In this document: piece by piece, positions 46,393-55,939 of the stretch
Position numbering within the stretch: the stretch's first letter is position 1
How the letters are laid out: each line of letters begins with the position of its first letter
Origin: Candidatus Nanosynbacter sp. HMT-352
GTDB taxonomy: Bacteria; Patescibacteriota; Saccharimonadia; Saccharimonadales; Saccharimonadaceae
Direction: 5' to 3'
DNA length: 64,000 nt
Assembly (NCBI RefSeq): GCF_021222645.1
Contig: NZ_CP089520.1
Span: 186,001-250,000 of the forward strand
Notes under the pieces: generated by a model
Database searches by the model: none
What the model was told of the DNA's origin: nothing
Seen by the model: only the letters and a program-made list of their open reading frames with translations
Made by a program: the position numbers and the translations under genes

Positions 46393-48704
46393 TGCGCGAC
46401 TACCTGGACATTATTAAGCGGAATCTGCTTTCACCTATTGTCGTGGTGATTTTTCTGTTGGCTGGCGCGCTGGTTTATGTTCGCGAATATCGCGATGCGT
46501 GGTTTATTTCTGTGGTGATTATCGTGAACTCAACTATTGGCATTATTCAGGAATTAAGGGCCAAGCGAGTTTTGCGTCAATTGGAGCTGATGAGCGCGCC
46601 GAAAGCTCGATTGTTAAAAGACGGAAATATTGTCGAGGTCAGTTATGACGAGCTTAAAATTGGCGACGAAATTCTTATTCAGGCTGGCGATGAATTACCG
46701 GCGGACGCGAAAGTTATTGAGTCAAAAGGCTTGGAGCTGAATGAAAGTATGCTGACTGGCGAGTCTGCGTCGATTGAGAAAAAGGACGGCGATGTCGTGC
46801 TGGCGGCGACGACGGTTCTGGCTGGTGAAGGTGCGGCGCGAGTAATTGCGATTGGCGACGACACGAAAGCTGGCGCGATTAGCCAAGTTCTGAAGCGTTA
46901 CAAACCAGAACTTACGCCTCTGCAATTAGCAATTTGGCGCGCAATTTACTTCTTGACTTATGGCGCAATTGTCCTGTCGCTACTTATCGCTATTGTCTAT
47001 TATTTCTCTGGCGATAACGTCGTCGTTATCTTAAAAACCATAACCTCGGCGGCGGTTACGGTCGTGCCAGAAGGTCTGTTGTTGGCGAGTTCACTGCTTT
47101 TGGCGTTCGGTTCACTGCGATTAGCCCAGGCGAAAGTTTTGCCACAAAAATTGTCAGCAATTGAAGCCATGGCACTTCTGAATTTGCTGGCCGTAGATAA
47201 AACAGGTACTTTGACTAGCGATGAAGTTACGCTGGAGCGAGTCGAGGCTTTTGGTGATGAAAATAACTATTCAGACTCTAACATTGCCAGCTTTGCGGCG
47301 TTAATTGCTCATGAAACCAGCGGCGGAAATATCACTGGTCGTGCAATCTTGGCGGAAGCTGCGTCGCCAAAAAATACGAAAGTTCTGGAAGTAATGGCGT
47401 TTTCGTCAGCGCGTAAAATGGCGGGCGCGAGGGCGAATATTGACGGTGAAATTCGGACTTTGATGATGGGCGCGCCAGAGTTTGTGTCGAAGTTGGCGCC
47501 AGTAGATGAGGAGACTCAGAAGAAGCTGAATGATTGGGCTGACAATGGCTTGCGCGTGTTGATGTTGGCTGAATTTTCGGACGATAAAACCAAATTGAAG
47601 GATTTGAAAAACAGCTCTGGAACGGCAATTGGTGCGGTTATTTTGCGCAACTCCCTACGTCATGGCGTTGTTGAAACGGTGGATTTTTTGCAGAGTCAAG
47701 GCGTAACTATTCGCGTAATCTCTGGCGATAACCCGCGCACAGTTCAATACATCGCTAAGGAAGCTGGAATTAAACATCCAGAAAAGGCGATTTTAGGCGA
47801 AGATTTGGCGGCGCTTAGTGAAGATGAATTTAATAAGGCTGCCGATACTTACACGATTTTTGCCAGAGTTTTGCCAGACCAAAAAGAGCGCTTGATCAAT
47901 CGATTCCAGCAATCGGGAAAATTCACTGGTATGGTTGGCGACGGTGTAAACGACGCTCTGGCGCTGAAAAAGGCTGACCTTGGTGTGGCGATGTACGCTG
48001 GTGCGCCGGCTTCTCGTCGAGTTTCCGACATTATATTGCTCAACAATTCGTTCACTTCCCTTCCGATGGGAATGAAATTGGGCAATCAAATAATGCAAGC
48101 AATCGAAGTCATCGCTGTCCTGTTTTTTCATAAAATTATTTACGGCGTGACGCTTCTTCTTGCGACGATTTTTATTGATATGAATTATCCGTATTCGCCT
48201 CGCCATATTACGTTTATGAATATCTTTCTGGTGACTATGCCGACTCTCATGTGGACGCTATTTCCTCCCACGCCGAAGCATCGAATAAATCCGAAGAGAT
48301 TCTGGCACGATACTTTGCTGGCCGTTGCGCCTGTTGCTTTAATTACTGGCGTGACTGTCGCGTTCACCTATTGGATTACCTCTGTTATGTTCCCTGGTCA
48401 CGCTGCAGAAGTCGCAACGATGACCGTACTTACTGCAACTTTGTTTGGTGTATATTTGGTGTTCTTGGTGGGAATTATGCTGGACGTAACCATCGATAAA
48501 TCCGCCAAACGCGCTCGCTTGCTTTATCTTCTGTCGGTGATCATCGTAGCAGCTGGAAGCTTTGGTTTTGGCTTCTTGCGCAACTTCTTTGACTTCACTG
48601 TACCAAATTTATTCATAATGTGGCCAGCAGCTGGCGCAATTGTCGTAGCGATGTTAGCCCAGCTATTCATTGCTCGCCGGGCTGGCCGGCGAATCGTTCG
48701 ATAA
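46392..48704 (+). CDS. P-type cation-transporting ATPase (P2-like)
   Basis: 770 residues. It lacks the ~60-residue cytoplasmic N-terminus usual in the family and begins almost at membrane helix M1. Actuator motif LTGESASI, phosphorylation site D269 in AVDKTGTLT, MVGDGVNDALALK in the P domain. M4 has VVPEGLLLAS, the PEGL form seen in Ca/Mg-type pumps. Ten hydrophobic helices are present in all. The ion is not assigned. It is translationally coupled to the preceding unknown gene. Confidence 0.9.
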   Translation: MRDYLDIIKRNLLSPIVVVIFLLAGALVYVREYRDAWFISVVIIVNSTIGIIQELRAKRVLRQLELMSAPKARLLKDGNIVEVSYDELKIGDEILIQAGDELPADAKVIESKGLELNESMLTGESASIEKKDGDVVLAATTVLAGEGAARVIAIGDDTKAGAISQVLKRYKPELTPLQLAIWRAIYFLTYGAIVLSLLIAIVYYFSGDNVVVILKTITSAAVTVVPEGLLLASSLLLAFGSLRLAQAKVLPQKLSAIEAMALLNLLAVDKTGTLTSDEVTLERVEAFGDENNYSDSNIASFAALIAHETSGGNITGRAILAEAASPKNTKVLEVMAFSSARKMAGARANIDGEIRTLMMGAPEFVSKLAPVDEETQKKLNDWADNGLRVLMLAEFSDDKTKLKDLKNSSGTAIGAVILRNSLRHGVVETVDFLQSQGVTIRVISGDNPRTVQYIAKEAGIKHPEKAILGEDLAALSEDEFNKAADTYTIFARVLPDQKERLINRFQQSGKFTGMVGDGVNDALALKKADLGVAMYAGAPASRRVSDIILLNNSFTSLPMGMKLGNQIMQAIEVIAVLFFHKIIYGVTLLLATIFIDMNYPYSPRHITFMNIFLVTMPTLMWTLFPPTPKHRINPKRFWHDTLLAVAPVALITGVTVAFTYWITSVMFPGHAAEVATMTVLTATLFGVYLVFLVGIMLDVTIDKSAKRARLLYLLSVIIVAAGSFGFGFLRNFFDFTVPNLFIMWPAAGAIVVAMLAQLFIARRAGRRIVR

Positions 48705-48793
48705 ATATAAATACTAAGGAATGCAGCTAGATGCATTTTTCATAGGGGTTAAAGAATATTTTACTTGGGTGCGTTTAGGTATTATTGATTCTA

Positions 48794-49141
48794 CTAGTAC
48801 ATTTTTATTCGGCTACCAGTATTTGAATCAGTAAAATACCTTCCACTTTCGTCAAAATGGAATGTTAGGTCTGTACCTATAGGCATGTCGTATACTGCCA
48901 AAACGGCGGGCTCAATATTTGCAAGGGTATTGAAATCTACAATTATGAGATTATTTGGGTTATCTATATATTCTTGAGTGTCAGTATCTCCTATTGCTCG
49001 CCATCCACAATCGGCTGGATTGGCTCCTTCTTCTCTAAAAAGCCATTTTAGCTTAGATTTTCCCTCATAGATCGACTTAGTTATAATAGCGCCCCCAGCG
49101 TTTTGTATAAGAGGAACCTCTTTTTTATTAAATAATTTCAT
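48794..49141 (-). CDS. Uncharacterised 115-residue protein
   Basis: No family recognised. Soluble, with strand-rich segments (AGGAIITKSIYEGKSKLKWLF; ILNDEVDLT-like sections are absent). Its start overlaps the stop of the RNA methyltransferase gene by 4 nt, so it is translated from the same message. About 90 bp of AT-rich sequence separates it from the convergent P-type ATPase gene. Confidence 0.55.
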   Translation of the reverse strand: MKLFNKKEVPLIQNAGGAIITKSIYEGKSKLKWLFREEGANPADCGWRAIGDTDTQEYIDNPNNLIIVDFNTLANIEPAVLAVYDMPIGTDLTFHFDESGRYFTDSNTGSRIKMY

Positions 49142-50475
49142 AAAACCTCCGTGACTTTATCCTGTATATTTTTATCCAAAACCACAAGGTGTTCAATGTG
49201 CGGCGTCCTAGGGAAGAAATTGTAGCCTTGATGGTGTACGATTTTGTATTTTTCCTGAAGTAGGCTGACGTCTCGCGCTTGCGTGACAGGATTGCAACTC
49301 AGATAAATAATCCGAGGCGGCTCTGTTTTCAGCAGTCTATTAGTAACATCCGAGTGAAGTCCAGCGCGCGGCGGATCAACGATGACAATTTGCTCGCCCG
49401 TTATACATTCCAGAGATTTTTCGCTCGGCGCCAAAATCGCCTTGGCACTCGGTCGATTCAGCTTGGCGATATTCCTCTGCATTTCCGCGACGGCATGTTC
49501 GTTAATCTCCACGAGCGTCACGTCATCGCCTCCAATTGTCAAACCAATTGTCCCAACTCCAGAATAAAGGTCAAGTATCGGCAATTTTTCATTGCAATTA
49601 ATCCACGCTTTCATATCGCTCAGGGCTTTTTCGTAAACGGGAATGTTGACTTGGAAAAATCCTTCGCAAGCGTAGTTGAATGCGACGCCTAAAATCGTGT
49701 CGCTCAGTGTCGTGTCGCCGAATTTGTTCAAGCGTTCGGTGATTCTGCTGGCTGGGCTTTTGGGGTTGGAATAAATTATCTCGCCGCCCGCAGCTGATAG
49801 TAATTTGGCTTCATCGTCGGAAATCAGGTTTTCTATCTTATCTTTTACGTACAATTGCCAGACGGCGTTTCCCTGTTGGTCTGAGCGAATCAAGAGTGTT
49901 TTTAATTGGCGCGCGACAATCGGTTTTGTTCGTAAGAGGTCGCGGATTTCAATTGCCAATTTATTTATACTCGGATGCGCCAAGCTGGTTCCGTCAACGA
50001 TAACTTTTCCTTTGCCGCCACGCTTGAAAAACGCCAAGTCCAGAGTTTCTTTTGTGCTATTTTCTGTTGTGTCGCCAAACCAACTGAACTCAACTTTATT
50101 GCGATAATTAAATTCCACGCCGTCAGAAAAGACCTTGATTTTTTCAGGCAATGTGATGTTATGAAGTGAAAAAGCCTCTTCGATTAGCGAGATTTTCTGG
50201 AATTGCTCGCTGGACATCGGCATTATTTGCCAAGGACTGGTGCTTAAATAGCTATTTTCGTCCCGCGGCGTAATTCGCTCTGGGCTTTTCTCGATAATTT
50301 CTGTCACTACCCCTTCGACGAAGTGTGATTTTTTCTTTGTCACGCGAATTGTTACAAGTTCTTTTGGTAATCCTCCCCAGACGAACGCTTTGCGACCGTC
50401 GTCAAGTGTTCCGATAGCTTGCCCGCCGCCAACGATTTTTTCCAATCTTAAAGTCTCAAAAATTTGTTTTCTCAT
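49138..50475 (-). CDS. 23S rRNA/tRNA uridine-5 methyltransferase (TrmA/RlmD family)
   Basis: 445 residues. N-terminal TRAM domain (LEKIVGGGQAIGTLDDGRKAFV), a central domain, then a SAM-binding Rossmann fold with LDLYSGVGTIGLTIG, DPPRAGLH and the catalytic cysteine in YLSCNPVTQARD. The FxxC iron-sulfur cysteines of RlmD are not obvious. The target RNA and position are undetermined. TATAAT lies 8 nt upstream of the ATG; it overlaps the downstream 115-codon gene. Confidence 0.9.
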   Translation of the reverse strand: MRKQIFETLRLEKIVGGGQAIGTLDDGRKAFVWGGLPKELVTIRVTKKKSHFVEGVVTEIIEKSPERITPRDENSYLSTSPWQIMPMSSEQFQKISLIEEAFSLHNITLPEKIKVFSDGVEFNYRNKVEFSWFGDTTENSTKETLDLAFFKRGGKGKVIVDGTSLAHPSINKLAIEIRDLLRTKPIVARQLKTLLIRSDQQGNAVWQLYVKDKIENLISDDEAKLLSAAGGEIIYSNPKSPASRITERLNKFGDTTLSDTILGVAFNYACEGFFQVNIPVYEKALSDMKAWINCNEKLPILDLYSGVGTIGLTIGGDDVTLVEINEHAVAEMQRNIAKLNRPSAKAILAPSEKSLECITGEQIVIVDPPRAGLHSDVTNRLLKTEPPRIIYLSCNPVTQARDVSLLQEKYKIVHHQGYNFFPRTPHIEHLVVLDKNIQDKVTEVL

Positions 50476-50522
50476 TAGATTATATTATATCAGGATGTGT
50501 GGATTTTTTCTGTCTGGCGTGC

Positions 50523-50528
50523 TATAAT
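50523..50528 (+). promoter_or_regulatory. Extended -10 box of tRNA-Gln
   Basis: TATAAT preceded by TGC. No recognisable -35 lies upstream. Confidence 0.55.
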
Positions 50529-50548
50529 CGTCATTGTCCTGGCAATAG

Positions 50549-50623
50549 TGGGACGTCGCCAAGTGGTAAGGCACTGGGTTTTGGTCCCAGCATTCGCAGG
50601 TTCGAATCCTGCCGTCCCAGCCA
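50549..50623 (+). tRNA. tRNA-Gln (anticodon TTG)
   Basis: 75 nt with encoded CCA. Acceptor TGGGACG/CGTCCCA, anticodon stem CTGGG/CCCAG with loop TTTTGGT, T arm GCAGGTTCGAATCCTGC; all arms intact. Confidence 0.97.
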
Positions 50624-50634
50624 AGAATTTTTCG

Positions 50635-50653
50635 CACCTGAGAGGTGTTTTTT
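50635..50653 (+). terminator. tRNA-Gln terminator
   Basis: CACCT/AGGTG stem with loop GAG and six T, 12 nt after the CCA end. Confidence 0.75.
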
Positions 50654-50658
50654 ATTTG

Positions 50659-51114
50659 TTAAGTATCAATTCGTTTTATCTCAGTTAAAGCTTTATTATA
50701 ATACACAATGTCGTCGCCTTCTTCTGGTGTCCGTGCTTCAAATCCCATCTTTTTCCAGAACTCCTTAGCTCCCTCATTGTGATTAAATACTAGCAGAGCA
50801 ACTTTATTGATGCCTTCTTCGCTTAATGCTTTTAGAGCTGATTCGGCCAATTTTCGGCCAATCCCTTGTCGCTTATATTGCTCGGCAACCGCGGTGTGAT
50901 AAACATAGCCACGTCGGCCGTCGTGTCCGGCTATAATCGCTCCGGTGATCTCGCTTTCTTCTGCTGCTACAAAACATGTTGTTGGGTTGCGGTCTAAGAA
51001 TCTGCCAATTCCCTCTTCTGAATCGTCCAGGTTATTTAGGCCCATGCCTGCATTTGACGTCCAAAGCTCATAGACATCGGGATAGTCGGTAGCTGTCATT
51101 GATCTGATTTCCAT
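50659..51114 (-). CDS. GNAT-family N-acetyltransferase
   Basis: 151 residues. The acetyl-CoA binding motif A is clear: VYHTAVAEQYKRQGIGRKLAESAL. The acceptor is unknown. Compact single domain, no partner gene in the operon. A ribosome site (GGAGGAGAC) lies upstream of the ATG at 51114, contrasting with the many leaderless neighbours. Confidence 0.88.
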   Translation of the reverse strand: MEIRSMTATDYPDVYELWTSNAGMGLNNLDDSEEGIGRFLDRNPTTCFVAAEESEITGAIIAGHDGRRGYVYHTAVAEQYKRQGIGRKLAESALKALSEEGINKVALLVFNHNEGAKEFWKKMGFEARTPEEGDDIVYYNKALTEIKRIDT

Positions 51115-51138
51115 AATTATGTCTCCTCCGGGAAAATA

Positions 51139-53655
51139 TTATAACACTCTACCAGCTAATTTTCGTCTGGTCCACCATTTATGGATTTCGCTGGTGGCAA
51201 TTGGAATGGTTAGCGCCAACAGGTTAACAACAACGATATGAGCAATGTCAACCTTATGAATGTGTAAGATTTCACCAAGTGGTCCGAATAATACCAAAGC
51301 CTGCAGTGTTAGTGACATTGCTATTCCAATATAAAACCCTCGGTTCATTACTTTTAGGCGTGTGAAGACGGAATCTTGGTCGCTGCGAGCATTAAATGCA
51401 TTTGCCCATTGACTGACCACCAGGGAGATGAATGCCAGAGTTTGTGCGTAATTGTGTCCGTAATGCTTTTCAAAGAATACATAAGTAATCAGGGCTATTG
51501 CTGCCATAGTTCCAGCAGCTACAGCCATTCGCCAAACCATAACCTTATCTAAGATTGGTGCGTCGATATTCTTTGGTAGCTGTTTCATAATATTTTTTTC
51601 GGCAGGTTCCAGTCCGAGCGGAATTACCATTGACGTGTCGGTAACTAAATTGACCCATAAAATCTGTACAGGCTCTAGGGGTGTTTTAATACCAATTAGC
51701 AGCGCGCCTATCATTGTAATCAGCTCACCCGTGTTGGTTGACAGTAGATAAAACAACATTCGCCTTATATTGGCAATAATCGTTCTACCTTCCCGCATAG
51801 CATCAATGATCGTCTTGAAATTGTCATCCAAAAGGATTATTGCACCAGCATCTTTCGCGATATGTGATCCTGAACCCATAGCAATTCCCACGTCCGCTCC
51901 AGATAAAGCTGGAACGTCATTTACTCCATCCCCAGTCATGGCAGTAATATTATGACGTTTTAAAATTGTTAAAATACGATACTTCTGCTCCGGTATGACG
52001 CGTGAAAAAACCTTTGTTTGTTTAATTATCATATCTAATTGGTCATCGGTCATTTTTGACATTTCTCGGCAGTCAAAAACCTCCTCTCGGTTCTCAACCA
52101 TACCTAGCTTTTTGCCAATTTGATATGCCGTTTCAAAGTGATCTCCAGTGATCATTCGAACCGAAACGCCAGCTGAAATTGCCGATTTTATAGCACGAGA
52201 AGCCTCTGGGCGCAAGACGTCAGCCACCGCCACGAGTCCTGTGAATTGTAATTTTTGGTGTGATATTTTAGAAAAGTCGGTCGGTATTTCTGAATTTTCA
52301 CTAGTCGCCAAGCCTACCACTCGATAGCCTTTTGACGTTAGGTCAGTGATGGATTTTTTGGCAAGTTTTAGATCTGTTGTTGTTAACTTGCAGCGTTTGA
52401 TAATTTCTTCTGGTGCGCCTTTATAATATATTTTATAGTTCACACCATTGTGCCAGATTGTGGCAGACATTGAGAATTCTTGATTGAACGGTAATTCTGC
52501 TGCAGGTAATCCACGTGCCTTTGTGTTATTTTTTCGAGAAAAATTATCTAGTGCGATATCTAACGGGTCATGACTTTTGCTATCGCCGTGATTGACAAAA
52601 TATGTCATTAATTCTGGAAGATTATTATGTTTTTTAAGAGTCCATGTTTCTTGTACTGTTAATAGGTTTTTAGTGAGAGTTCCGGTTTTATCTGTTGCGA
52701 TAGTAGTGATTACGCCAATAGTTTCAATTGCACGCATTTGATGAACTAATGCTTTCTTTTTCGCCATTCGTCGCATTCCTAGGACCAGCACTACAGAAAT
52801 AGCAATTGGTAGACTTTCCGGTACAGCGCTTACTGAAAGTGCAATAACAAACCTTAGACTATCTAGAACGTCCATTCCGCGCAATAAACTTAAACAAAAC
52901 GCTACAGCACCCACGGCACTAATAATCGTAATAATTCTGGCTATTAGTTTATCAATTTTTTGCTGAACTGGGCTTTTGGTGATTTCTTTTTTGGATAGTG
53001 AAGCTAGATTCCCAAATTCTGTTTGATTGCCAATTGCCGTAACTACTCCTGTTGCCATTCCAGATACTACAAATGAGCCTTGGAAAAGCATATTTGTGCG
53101 CTCGTAAATTTGTTGCTCGCCGTCTAACTTATCACTATTTTTACTAATTGGAATTGATTCGCCGGTTAATTGAGATTCGTCAATGCGAAGATTTATCGCT
53201 TTCATCAATCGAATGTCGGCTGGAACTTTCTCTCCCTCAGATAAATTGACAATATCGCCTGGAACTAGTTTTGAGCTATCGATGGAGATGATTTTTCCAG
53301 ATCTTAAAACATCGATTTTTTGTGCATCGTGTCGAGACAAGCTCCTAAGTACTCGATCGGTTGAAAATCGTTGCACGTAAAAAATGATAGCGGAAATAAC
53401 CAATATTATAATTATAATAACAGCGTCGATGATTTCATTGTGAATAATACTAACAATTGCCGCCAACATTAATACTAGCGAAAAAATGTCAGCAAATGGC
53501 TCAATGATTTTTCGCCAAAGTGGTTCACTTTGGATCTTGATAACGTTTTCTCCAAATTTCTTCTGGTATTTTTTTACCTCACTTACTGTTAGGCCGTTAC
53601 CGTGCGACCCTAGCTTCTTCAATGTTTCGTCGATTGATAAATTGTAGAAAAGCAT
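51139..53655 (-). CDS. P2A-type (Ca2+-ATPase-like) cation pump
   Basis: 838 residues, full-length P-type ATPase with N-terminal cation_ATPase_N domain (LSIDETLKKLGSHGNGLT). Actuator SQLTGESIPI, phosphorylated D322 in TDKTGTLT, MTGDGVNDVPALSGADVG. M4 contains SAVPESLPIA and M6 LWVNLVTDTSM, where Asn and Asp match Ca2+ ligands of SERCA/PMR1-type pumps. Ca2+ export is the likely role. A terminator (53670-53699) separates it from the upstream Gre-like gene, so it has its own promoter. Confidence 0.92.
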   Translation of the reverse strand: MLFYNLSIDETLKKLGSHGNGLTVSEVKKYQKKFGENVIKIQSEPLWRKIIEPFADIFSLVLMLAAIVSIIHNEIIDAVIIIIILVISAIIFYVQRFSTDRVLRSLSRHDAQKIDVLRSGKIISIDSSKLVPGDIVNLSEGEKVPADIRLMKAINLRIDESQLTGESIPISKNSDKLDGEQQIYERTNMLFQGSFVVSGMATGVVTAIGNQTEFGNLASLSKKEITKSPVQQKIDKLIARIITIISAVGAVAFCLSLLRGMDVLDSLRFVIALSVSAVPESLPIAISVVLVLGMRRMAKKKALVHQMRAIETIGVITTIATDKTGTLTKNLLTVQETWTLKKHNNLPELMTYFVNHGDSKSHDPLDIALDNFSRKNNTKARGLPAAELPFNQEFSMSATIWHNGVNYKIYYKGAPEEIIKRCKLTTTDLKLAKKSITDLTSKGYRVVGLATSENSEIPTDFSKISHQKLQFTGLVAVADVLRPEASRAIKSAISAGVSVRMITGDHFETAYQIGKKLGMVENREEVFDCREMSKMTDDQLDMIIKQTKVFSRVIPEQKYRILTILKRHNITAMTGDGVNDVPALSGADVGIAMGSGSHIAKDAGAIILLDDNFKTIIDAMREGRTIIANIRRMLFYLLSTNTGELITMIGALLIGIKTPLEPVQILWVNLVTDTSMVIPLGLEPAEKNIMKQLPKNIDAPILDKVMVWRMAVAAGTMAAIALITYVFFEKHYGHNYAQTLAFISLVVSQWANAFNARSDQDSVFTRLKVMNRGFYIGIAMSLTLQALVLFGPLGEILHIHKVDIAHIVVVNLLALTIPIATSEIHKWWTRRKLAGRVL

Positions 53656-53669
53656 ATGCTTATTATATG

Positions 53670-53699
53670 AAAAAAAGCTCTCACTCGCTAGTGAGAGCT
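53670..53699 (-). terminator. Terminator after the Gre-like gene
   Basis: AGCTCTCACT/AGTGAGAGCT, 10-bp stem with a 4-nt loop and seven T on the minus strand. Confidence 0.85.
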
Positions 53700-53724
53700 A
53701 AACTGTCGTGGTGGACAATTGAGA

Positions 53725-54183
53725 TTAGCTAATATTGATAACCTGTAATTGCTTGGTCACCAAGCCATTTTTCCAGGAAACAGTTTCGGATTTCTTGTGG
53801 TTCAGCAAGCTTTTTCCTAGTGGACTATCCACGGAAATTCGCCCGTCCAGAGGGTTTGCTTCCAGACTATGAACTAACGTATAGTGGAAAATTTTTCCCT
53901 GCTGATCCATCAAATCCACGACTGAGCCTATAGCGATTTTCAATCGATCGCGTTTCCTTGGCAGCGGCTTGGCGTGGCGCAAAATATCCTTCTTCATAAA
54001 GATTTTTGATTGAATATTTTCCAGCTGTGTAATTACATCGTTGCGGCGTAATTTGTCATCACGTGATTTGGCGCGCCCAATTTCCTTCAATTCTAACGTG
54101 AGCGCTTTCTCTGAAATCTCTAGCCCAGAAATTTCCTTTTGCAGTTCCTTAAATCCTTTTTTACTTAAAAATGTTGTACTCAT
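53725..54183 (-). CDS. GreA/GreB-family transcription factor
   Basis: 152 residues: an N-terminal antiparallel coiled coil (about 8-75, with LTLELKEIGRAKSRDDKLRRND at the tip) and a C-terminal FKBP-like domain (GSVVDLMDQQG, then ISVDSPLGKSLL). Such factors stimulate RNA polymerase cleavage of backtracked RNA. The tip acidic pair (D/E near residues 40-42) is present. Whether it is a true GreA or a competing paralogue cannot be read from sequence. AAGGGG precedes the ATG. Confidence 0.87.
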   Translation of the reverse strand: MSTTFLSKKGFKELQKEISGLEISEKALTLELKEIGRAKSRDDKLRRNDVITQLENIQSKIFMKKDILRHAKPLPRKRDRLKIAIGSVVDLMDQQGKIFHYTLVHSLEANPLDGRISVDSPLGKSLLNHKKSETVSWKNGLVTKQLQVINIS

Positions 54184-54260
54184 ACTTCCCCTTTCGGATC
54201 GGCAATTTTGCCAATCAACAATCCTATTACAACATCTAATTCTGAAAAATAGCTGAAAAT

Positions 54261-55211
54261 TTACAGAATCGGCAAGGAAATTGTGAAAATGGTTGAGTTT
54301 TTTGAGGTGCTAACAGAGATTTGTCCGCCGAGCGCTTTTGTCAATTGTTCCGCTAATGGCAATCCTAATCCGTAGCCTTTTGTGCTTTGGCTACCGCGGA
54401 AAAATCGTTCAAAGACGTGTGGCAGAGTTTGTTGTGAAATTGTGCCGTCGTTGATGAAGTTGACGGTAATGTTTTGTTTCGATGGGATAATGTGAATTTT
54501 TACCACAGAATTTTTCGGGCTATGTTTCAACGAATTGTCGAGCAAAATCGCGCACAATTCTCGCGTGGCGGTGTGATGAAGCGGAATATTTATGTGTTCT
54601 GGGCAATTCATTTGAACTCGCGCTTCGGCTTTCCGTTCGCGAACGAGTTCGGATATCAATTCCGTCAAATTGAAACTTTTATCTTCCAGTGCCAACTTAT
54701 TTTCCGTCCGTGATAACTCCAGAAGCATCGCCGTAAGTTCGGTCAACTTATTTATTTCCTCCAAATTACTTTCCAAAGTTTCTGTAAGTTCCGTCTTATT
54801 CGCCTTCCGATTTTTTAGCGCAAATTCAGTTTCTGCTTTCATAATTGCCAAAGGTGTTCGGAGCTGATGGCTGGCATTGGCAACAAATCGCGATTGAGCT
54901 TTGTGGGCGGTTTCTATCGGCCGCAAAGTGATTTTCGCTAATAAATATGAGCACCAACCGCCAGCGAGCAGAACGATAAGATTTATATAGCCCAAACTAA
55001 TCAAAAGATTCCGAGTTGAATTATCTATTCTCTCTGACAAATTAATTGCAGGAAAATCGCCCTTCCTTTGAACGATAATTTTATGAATTTGCGCATCAAC
55101 TTCCGAGCGCGCCACCTGAAAAATAATACTGCTAAACAGCAAACTGACGATCATCAAAATCATCAAATACCAGCCCGCCAACTTAATTGTTGCTGAAGTA
55201 AAAATTTTCAT
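54261..55211 (-). CDS. Sensor histidine kinase (OmpR-type partner)
   Basis: 316 residues, compact: two transmembrane helices around a short extracellular loop (about 33-64), HisKA with the phosphoacceptor in NASHQLRTPLAI, and HATPase boxes NSLKHSPKN, a degenerate G1 (NDGTISQQ) and GYGLGLPLAEQL. It overlaps the regulator gene by 4 nt, forming a conventional two-component operon. Confidence 0.91.
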   Translation of the reverse strand: MKIFTSATIKLAGWYLMILMIVSLLFSSIIFQVARSEVDAQIHKIIVQRKGDFPAINLSERIDNSTRNLLISLGYINLIVLLAGGWCSYLLAKITLRPIETAHKAQSRFVANASHQLRTPLAIMKAETEFALKNRKANKTELTETLESNLEEINKLTELTAMLLELSRTENKLALEDKSFNLTELISELVRERKAEARVQMNCPEHINIPLHHTATRELCAILLDNSLKHSPKNSVVKIHIIPSKQNITVNFINDGTISQQTLPHVFERFFRGSQSTKGYGLGLPLAEQLTKALGGQISVSTSKNSTIFTISLPIL

Positions 55212-55876
55212 GATTCAATCCTATAACCGAAGCCGCGCACGGTTTTTATTAATTGTTTTTTGAACGGTTTGTCGATTTTTTGGCGCAGATTTTTTATGTA
55301 TGCCTCTACATTATTCGGCAAAATATCAGCGTCAAAATCCCAAACATGATCAATCAGCGTTTCTTTACTGAGAGTCTGATTTGGATGTTGCATCAAATAT
55401 TCCAGCAGCGCATATTCTTTGCTTGTGAGGTCGATAATTTTTCCTGCGCGAGCTACTGTATGTTGTTGTTTGTCAATTTTCAAATCGTCAATTTGCAGAA
55501 CGTCTGGTTGGCTAATCGGTGGGCGACGAAGTAAAGCTCGCACTCGCGCCAACAATTCATCAATTGCAAAAGGCTTAGTCAAATAATCATCAGCTCCCGC
55601 GTCTAGCCCGAGCGTTTTATCTTCGGTCGTGCTCAGCGCCGTTAGAAACAGAATTGGCATATTTTTCCCATTCTCGCGCAATTTTTTAACAATCTCCACG
55701 CCTTCTAATCCCGGCAACATTCGATCGACAATCAACAAATCATATGGTTGACTATCCGCCAAATTAAAACCCTCTTCTCCGTTGTACGCCGCATCAACCG
55801 CGTATTTCTCGCGCTTCAAAGATTCGGTTATGATCCTTGCAATTTTTCGTTCGTCCTCAATAACCAACAGTCGCAT
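55208..55876 (-). CDS. OmpR/PhoB-family response regulator
   Basis: 222 residues. Receiver with D51 (IVDRMLPGLEG) and K of YLTKPF, followed by a winged-helix DNA-binding domain (LTSKEYALLEYLM, then NNVEAYIKNLRQKID). The only receiver in the window with a recognisable DNA-binding output. TATAAT lies 6 nt before the ATG. The divergent ABC exporter genes beginning at 55940 are natural candidates for its regulon (inference). Confidence 0.94.
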   Translation of the reverse strand: MRLLVIEDERKIARIITESLKREKYAVDAAYNGEEGFNLADSQPYDLLIVDRMLPGLEGVEIVKKLRENGKNMPILFLTALSTTEDKTLGLDAGADDYLTKPFAIDELLARVRALLRRPPISQPDVLQIDDLKIDKQQHTVARAGKIIDLTSKEYALLEYLMQHPNQTLSKETLIDHVWDFDADILPNNVEAYIKNLRQKIDKPFKKQLIKTVRGFGYRIES

Positions 55877-55939
55877 ATTTATATTATATCTTTTTTCCCG
55901 TGCTAAGTGTTATAATTTTATTTAAAGAAAAGGAGGCGT

